Assembly: GCA_035478795.1 (NCBI GenBank)
Contig: DATIJJ010000079.1
Location: 1-17,770, forward strand
Reading direction: 5' to 3'
Source: DATIJJ01 sp035478795
GTDB lineage: Bacteria > Pseudomonadota > Gammaproteobacteria > DSM-16500
DNA length: 17,770 bases
Numbering within the stretch: position 1 is the first letter of the stretch; each line of letters opens with the position of its first letter. The notes under the pieces were generated by a model. That model saw only the letters and a program-made list of their open reading frames with translations. It did no database searches and was not told where the DNA came from. Below, piece by piece: positions 13,855 through 17,770 of the stretch. The position numbers and the translations under genes were made by a program.

Positions 13855-15383
13855 TGTCTCTTTCTCCCGGAATGTGTTTCATAGATTCGAACAGTATCAC
13901 CCCGATCATTTTGAAAAACTGCAACAGGGGATAAATTTATTTCATTCAAAACCGGATTTTTTTTCAAATCCTTTTCATTGACGCGCAAGGCGACATAATC
14001 ATATTGCCGCCATTTGCCATTCGCAATCGTGTTTAAATTCTGAAAGCGCACGCCTTCTGAAAAAATCAGATCGCCAAAATGGTTCGAATAATAAAGCAAT
14101 TGATAATCGTTGGAATAAATGGTTTGTTCGGGCGTTGCATGTGTCGACAACCAGTCGCCACCTTCCCGGATATATTTTTTCGAGTGACCCAAATCAAAAA
14201 TACCGCTCGCGCCATACACCAGCATAATAAAACCGACCAGCAAAACAGGCCACTTGCGTTGATGCCATCCTTTTATCAGATGATCGAGCGCAAAAGGAAC
14301 CCACAGCATCAAGGTCAGTGACAGGGCAATTAAATAACGCTTCGCAAGAAATAAATGATCGACCAGAAAAAAGAGCGTGATAAAAATATTAATTAAAATA
14401 TAACCCCAAATGACCACACGCGATTCCCGTGGGAAGCCAGCGAGTTTTTTACACCACGCATAAATAATCAATGCAGCATAAATCGGCGACAGGTTTGAGA
14501 TGACGCTGACCAGATACCAGCCGATAAAGAGCAGCATTAAAATCCAGGTAGCATCGCGTGCGGAAAAGAGACTTAACACATAGCGTGCAAGACCATTCGC
14601 CGTGCGTTCAAATGACTGGATGAATTCGGTCATCCCATGCAAGAGTTGAAAGGATAATTCAGTTAACCGTCCGAGGGATTGCTCAGGATGGGTCGCAATC
14701 CATGCCGAAAGCGCAATACCGACGAAAATCGTCAGGGTGTTCAATCGTAAAAAAGACAATGCGCGCTGGCGAAATGCCAGTCGTCTGTCCAGAAAAACAA
14801 TGAACGGAAATAACACGAGAAACACCGCTCCTTCAATGCGAAAGAGCGTTGCTGCAATCAGACTGATCGCCCAGAGCAGTGCATCAGTCCATTTGCCGTG
14901 CGCGTTTTTAACATAGCGCAATGCAAAAAACAGAGAAGTCAGATAAAACGCCCAGAACCCATGGTCACGCACGATTTCAACACGCACGCCATTAAATTCA
15001 TGCGCGAGTAAAATCACAACGGCGGCGAGTATGAGAACACGTTTTTGATGGGTGAGTGAATTTACGATCAGCATAAACGTGATGACCGATATCAGCGAAA
15101 AAAATCCATTCAGACAATACGCAGATGTCGTGTAAGACACATGCGTTAATTGCGTCAGACCAAAAATAAGCAAGGAATAAAACGGCCAGCTCGCCTGGGG
15201 ACACAGATGCGATGCAACGGACAATCCTTTGGACATCGACGCTGCACTGAGCAAATAGCAAATGGCATCCGGATTGACCACGACGGTTTTAAATCCGGCC
15301 CAGACAGAAAGCACCACGCTAAAAAAACCGGCGATGACAATCGGTGTTAAATAGCCGGGCGAGTTTTTTGTTAATCCATGCAT
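13851..15383 (-). CDS. Polytopic GT-C (ArnT/PMT-like) glycosyltransferase
   Basis: A 510-residue integral membrane protein with roughly ten hydrophobic spans. It has a short cytoplasmic N-terminus, TM1 (about 12-34), and a first extracytoplasmic loop with NPDAICYLLSA (Asp39, Tyr43), the acidic-residue loop expected of GT-C enzymes. A further acidic site EIVRD is at 136-140. After the last span (about 385-402) comes a soluble domain of roughly 105 residues. GT-C/GT39/GT83 enzymes such as ArnT transfer a sugar from an undecaprenyl-phosphate donor on the periplasmic side. The exact donor and acceptor here cannot be told from sequence. The ATG at 15383 overlaps galU by 13 bases and the stop overlaps ugd by 4, so expression is tightly coupled to UDP-sugar synthesis. 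Confidence 0.8.
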   Translation of the reverse strand: MHGLTKNSPGYLTPIVIAGFFSVVLSVWAGFKTVVVNPDAICYLLSAASMSKGLSVASHLCPQASWPFYSLLIFGLTQLTHVSYTTSAYCLNGFFSLISVITFMLIVNSLTHQKRVLILAAVVILLAHEFNGVRVEIVRDHGFWAFYLTSLFFALRYVKNAHGKWTDALLWAISLIAATLFRIEGAVFLVLFPFIVFLDRRLAFRQRALSFLRLNTLTIFVGIALSAWIATHPEQSLGRLTELSFQLLHGMTEFIQSFERTANGLARYVLSLFSARDATWILMLLFIGWYLVSVISNLSPIYAALIIYAWCKKLAGFPRESRVVIWGYILINIFITLFFLVDHLFLAKRYLIALSLTLMLWVPFALDHLIKGWHQRKWPVLLVGFIMLVYGASGIFDLGHSKKYIREGGDWLSTHATPEQTIYSNDYQLLYYSNHFGDLIFSEGVRFQNLNTIANGKWRQYDYVALRVNEKDLKKNPVLNEINLSPVAVFQNDRGDTVRIYETHSGRKRQ

Positions 15384-16249
15384 TCGACAAATCCGCGTAA
15401 TGAGCGTTTAAAATCATCGGATACTTCGGGATGTTTTAACGCATAGGCGATGGTCGCTTCAAGGTAGCCCAGTTTATTGCCGCAATCATACCGTTTGCCA
15501 TGAAATTGCAGTGCATGAACGGATTCCTGATGGAGCAGGGCGGCAATCGCATCGGTCAATTGAATTTCGCCCCCGGATCCTTTGGCGGTTTTTTCAAGGC
15601 AGGCAAAAATGTTGGGTGACAGAATGTAACGACCGACAACCCCGAGATTCGAAGGCGCTTTGTCTGCTGCGGGTTTTTCCACAATCCCGCGAATGGGTGC
15701 GAGTCTGTTATTGGGCGTCGCAATATCGACCACCCCGTATTTTTTGGTTTCTGACAGGGGAATTTGTTGAACCGCAACAATGCTTGACGCTGTTTTTTCA
15801 TAGGCCTTGACCATTTGTTGCAGGCAGGGGGTCTGACCGCCATCGATGAGATCATCGGCGAGCAGGACGGCAAACGGTTCATTCATCACGAGTTGACGTG
15901 CGCAGAGCACGGCATGTCCCAGCCCCTGGGGCGATTTTTGCCGGATATAGGCGCAGGATACGCCATCCGGCAAAATGTCACGGACCATCTCCAGCAGATC
16001 GAATTTACCGCGTTCAAAGAGGCTGGATTCCAGTTCATAGTTGGAATCAAAATGGTCTTCAATGGCGCGTTTACTGCTGTTTGTCACAAAGATCAATTCG
16101 GTAATGCCAGCGGCTACGGCTTCTTCCACCGCGTATTGAATCAAGGGCTTATCCACGATAGGCATCATTTCCTTGGGATTGGCCTTGGTCGCCGGTAAAA
16201 AACGGGTGCCAAGACCTGCGACGGGGAAAACGGCCTTGCTGACTTTCAT
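15371..16249 (-). CDS. galU: UTP-glucose-1-phosphate uridylyltransferase
   Basis: GalU makes UDP-glucose from UTP and glucose-1-phosphate. From the ATG at 16249 it has 292 residues, a normal bacterial GalU length. It begins MKVSKAVFPVAGLGTRFLPA with the nucleotide-binding GLGTR at 12-16, followed by KANPKEMMPIVDKPL, an Asp-containing LADDLI and a GIVEKP motif, all diagnostic. In-frame ATGs at 16267 and 16279 could extend the N-terminus by 6 or 10 residues; none of the three has a strong Shine-Dalgarno, and homology favours 16249. It is the first gene of the operon with the GT-C transferase and ugd, and is divergent from a GT4-type glycosyltransferase. Its probable extended -10 lies at 16307-16315. 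Confidence 0.95.
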   Translation of the reverse strand: MKVSKAVFPVAGLGTRFLPATKANPKEMMPIVDKPLIQYAVEEAVAAGITELIFVTNSSKRAIEDHFDSNYELESSLFERGKFDLLEMVRDILPDGVSCAYIRQKSPQGLGHAVLCARQLVMNEPFAVLLADDLIDGGQTPCLQQMVKAYEKTASSIVAVQQIPLSETKKYGVVDIATPNNRLAPIRGIVEKPAADKAPSNLGVVGRYILSPNIFACLEKTAKGSGGEIQLTDAIAALLHQESVHALQFHGKRYDCGNKLGYLEATIAYALKHPEVSDDFKRSLRGFVECMD

Positions 16250-16306
16250 ATGACGTTCGAAACCCATGTTACATTTCATTCCAGGCAGGTGTATTTTGAA
16301 GCGCGA

Positions 16307-16315
16307 ATTCTAGCA
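16307..16315 (-). promoter_or_regulatory. Extended -10 promoter candidate for galU operon
   Basis: Read on the minus strand, TGCTAGAAT (16315-16307) is an extended -10 element with TAGAAT as the hexamer. The -35 region at 17 bp (GTGTTT) is poor. Transcription would start near 16300, 51 bases before the preferred galU ATG, or 21 bases before the farthest upstream one. Confidence 0.45.
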
Positions 16316-16341
16316 CAAAGCGCTCTAAAAAACACCGATTC

Positions 16342-16372
16342 TGTTGACTTTCAGGAGGCGCTTGTCAACAAT
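16342..16372 (+). promoter_or_regulatory. Promoter candidate with overlapping inverted repeat upstream of glycosyltransferase
   Basis: TTGACT (16344-16349), 17 bases, then AACAAT (16367-16372) is a plausible sigma70 promoter, giving a short leader to the GGAAG Shine-Dalgarno at 16385. The perfect 7-bp inverted repeat TGTTGAC (16342-16348) / GTCAACA (16364-16370) with a 15-bp centre brackets the promoter and could be an operator. Confidence 0.4.
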
Positions 16373-16396
16373 GCCTTTTATTTTGGAAGCCTGTCC

Positions 16397-17536
16397 ATGA
16401 AGCTGGTCTATGCCACCCCTTTTGATGCCCATGATGTGACAAACTGGTCAGGTACGCCTTTTTACATGTCGAATGCGTTTCGGGAGGCGGGGGATTCAGT
16501 GGACTATGTGGGTGGTCTGTCGCGCCGGTTGCCGCCGTTTTTCAAATTAAAACAGACGTGGAAAAAAATAGCGGCGGGTCAGCGCGAAAGCCCGCGTTTT
16601 AACATCACGGCGGCCACGCATTATTCTGAACAGGTTTCGCAGTATTTAAAAACGCATTCAGCGGATGTGGTGCTTTCCCCGCAATTAAATCCCATCGCGT
16701 ATCTTGATTGCACGCAACCGATTGTGCTCTGGACGGATGCGCTGTATGCGAGTTTACTGGGCTTTTATCCCGGATTTACGCGTCACTCGGCTGAATCGGT
16801 GAGACAAGGAAATCTCATGGCGGAAGCGTGTTTATCGCGTTGTCGTCTCGCGATTTTTTCATCCGACTGGGCTGCGCGTACGGCGATTGAAATTTACGGT
16901 GCGGACAGGGAAAAAGTGAAAGTGGTGCCATTCGGTGCGAACATGCCATCGATTCATACAAAAGACGATATTCGCCGGATGTTAAAATCCCGCGCGCGCG
17001 ATACTGTGAAATTATTATTTCTCGGAAAACATTGGCATCGAAAGGGTGGTGACATTGTGTTTGCTGTTGCAAAAGCGTTGCATGAAGCGGGGCAACCGGT
17101 GGAATTGCATTTTGTGGGTTGTTATCCGCCGGCTGACGTTGCGATTCCGCCTTACATTCATTGTCATGGTTTTATTTCCAAACGCACATCAGAAGGCATT
17201 GAAAAAATGTCGCGTCTGTTGCGTGAGTCGCATTTTTTATTTGTGCCTTCGCGTGCGGAAGCGTATGGCATTGTGTTTTGTGAGGCGAATGCGTTTGGTT
17301 TGCCGTGTCTGACTTCATACGTCGGTGGCATTTCAACGATCGTGAAAGATCATGTGAATGGCATGACGTTTTCGCTGGATGCCTCGCCAAAAGATTATTG
17401 TGATTACATCATGGATGTGATGAATCACACTTCGCGATATGAAGAACTGGCTCTGTCGGCCTTTAACGAATATGAAACGCGGTTGAACTGGCGGACGGCG
17501 GTGAGTACAGTGAAGCAGTTGATAACGGTGTGCTAA
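16397..17536 (+). CDS. GT4-type (GT-B fold) glycosyltransferase
   Basis: A 379-residue retaining glycosyltransferase of the GT-B, GT4-like type, probably acting at the cytoplasmic face of the membrane in LPS or exopolysaccharide synthesis. The N-terminal acceptor domain begins MKLVYATPFDAHDVTNWSG. The donor domain begins with LLFLGKHWHRKGGD, where the basic residues are typical of the phosphate-binding site, and carries the EX7E motif EAYGIVFCE (Glu288 and Glu296) followed by ANAFGLPCLTS. Donor and acceptor cannot be named. The frame is open back to 16250, but the ATG at 16397 is chosen because GGAAG lies 7 bases upstream, the protein begins where GT-B proteins do, and the upstream part overlaps promoter elements. 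It is divergent from galU; the pair suggests a local envelope-sugar cluster. Confidence 0.85.
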   Translation: MKLVYATPFDAHDVTNWSGTPFYMSNAFREAGDSVDYVGGLSRRLPPFFKLKQTWKKIAAGQRESPRFNITAATHYSEQVSQYLKTHSADVVLSPQLNPIAYLDCTQPIVLWTDALYASLLGFYPGFTRHSAESVRQGNLMAEACLSRCRLAIFSSDWAARTAIEIYGADREKVKVVPFGANMPSIHTKDDIRRMLKSRARDTVKLLFLGKHWHRKGGDIVFAVAKALHEAGQPVELHFVGCYPPADVAIPPYIHCHGFISKRTSEGIEKMSRLLRESHFLFVPSRAEAYGIVFCEANAFGLPCLTSYVGGISTIVKDHVNGMTFSLDASPKDYCDYIMDVMNHTSRYEELALSAFNEYETRLNWRTAVSTVKQLITVC

Positions 17537-17555
17537 TAGACGTTCCCCCCTTCCT

Positions 17556-17585
17556 TTCCTTCCCCCACAAAACGGGGGGAAGGGA
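17556..17585 (+). repeat. G/C-rich stem-loop downstream of glycosyltransferase, REP-like
   Basis: CCTTCCCCC (17558-17566) and GGGGGAAGG (17575-17583) form a perfect 9-bp stem with an 8-base loop, extendable by two weaker pairs. It starts about 20 bases after the glycosyltransferase stop. There is no following T run, so it is not a standard intrinsic terminator. GGGGGAAGG also occurs at positions 28-36 of both arms of the 11241-11397 repeat, so this may be a degenerate single relative of that element. Confidence 0.5.
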
Positions 17586-17626
17586 CCCACAGTAGCAGGC
17601 CTGATACCATTCGCAGGTAACGTTTT

Positions 17627-17661
17627 TTAAAAAATAAAAAATCTCAAAAATTATTTTTTAA
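17627..17661. repeat. A/T-only 11-bp inverted repeat
   Basis: TTAAAAAATAA (17627-17637) and TTATTTTTTAA (17651-17661) are perfect inverted copies separated by 13 bases. It lies directly before the possible partial ORF at 17661. It could be a protein-binding or promoter-associated site, or simply low-complexity A/T-rich DNA. Confidence 0.45.
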
Positions 17662-17770
17662 TGAATGATGAAAAGATCACAAATCTCCGAAGCTGGCTTG
17701 ATCCGAGCCGCGACCGGAAGGCGAGCGCATCACAAGCTCTGCAAAATATCATGAAATTAAAACAACACCT
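17661..17770 (+). CDS. Possible start of an unidentified gene, cut by window edge
   Basis: An ATG at 17661 opens a frame of 36 codons that stays open to the window end, beginning MNDEKITNLRSWLDPSRDRK and continuing as a charged, helix-compatible sequence. There is no visible Shine-Dalgarno (the upstream bases are A/T only), so the start or the whole call may be wrong. I cannot name it. A minus-strand frame through the same bases is also open but looks less protein-like. Confidence 0.3.
   Translation, partial: MNDEKITNLRSWLDPSRDRKASASQALQNIMKLKQH

Noticed and set aside
16250..16396. 49-codon upstream extension of the GT4-type glycosyltransferase
   Set aside because: It has no ribosome-binding site, does not resemble a GT-B N-terminus, and overlaps the divergent promoter region. 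ATG 16397 has GGAAG at good spacing.
1..17770. CRISPR arrays, tRNA or rRNA genes, transposase genes, prophage genes
   Set aside because: I looked for regularly spaced repeats, cloverleaf-like segments and transposase or phage motifs on both strands and saw none. The only mobile-type feature is the non-coding REP-like element.

Overview
The window looks like chromosome from a gammaproteobacterium, at moderate G+C by eye. Three things suggest the Legionellales or a Coxiella/Aquicella-like relative: an hrcA gene at the head of a grpE-dnaK-dnaJ block, sigma32-type promoters in the same block, and lineage-specific acidic or helical proteins beside an otherwise ancient housekeeping cluster. The taxonomic call is inference. 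The gene identities are mostly secure.

Layout. Bases 1-1121 (minus strand) hold nadK followed by the first 76 codons of recN, which runs off the left edge. A 45-bp divergent gap leads into a long plus-strand run: hrcA, grpE, dnaK, dnaJ (heat-shock repressor and the DnaK chaperone machine), greA (transcript cleavage factor), rlmE (23S rRNA 2'-O-methyltransferase), ftsH (membrane AAA protease) and glmM (phosphoglucosamine mutase, entry to peptidoglycan and LPS). This matches the order known from Pseudomonas-type genomes with several members missing: dapB-carA-carB, yhbY, folP and tpiA-secG are not here. Both grpE and dnaK are preceded by good sigma32-like promoters. No CIRCE operator for HrcA is visible.

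From 10.5 to 12.5 kb are two plus-strand genes I cannot identify (228 and 308 codons). A 374-bp non-coding stretch separates them and contains the most striking non-genic structure: two 61-bp arms in inverted orientation (56 of 61 positions identical) around a 35-bp A/T-rich centre. Each arm folds into its own two hairpins, and all five differences between the arms keep those hairpins intact. It resembles a REP doublet (REPIN).

From 12.5 to 16.25 kb (minus strand) is a tightly overlapping envelope-sugar operon. galU makes UDP-glucose and ugd oxidises it to UDP-glucuronate. Between them lies a polytopic GT-C/ArnT-like glycosyltransferase. A divergent GT-B (GT4-type) glycosyltransferase follows on the plus strand (16397-17536). 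The last 234 bases hold a G/C-rich stem-loop resembling the REP arms, an A/T-only inverted repeat, and possibly the start of another gene running off the right edge.
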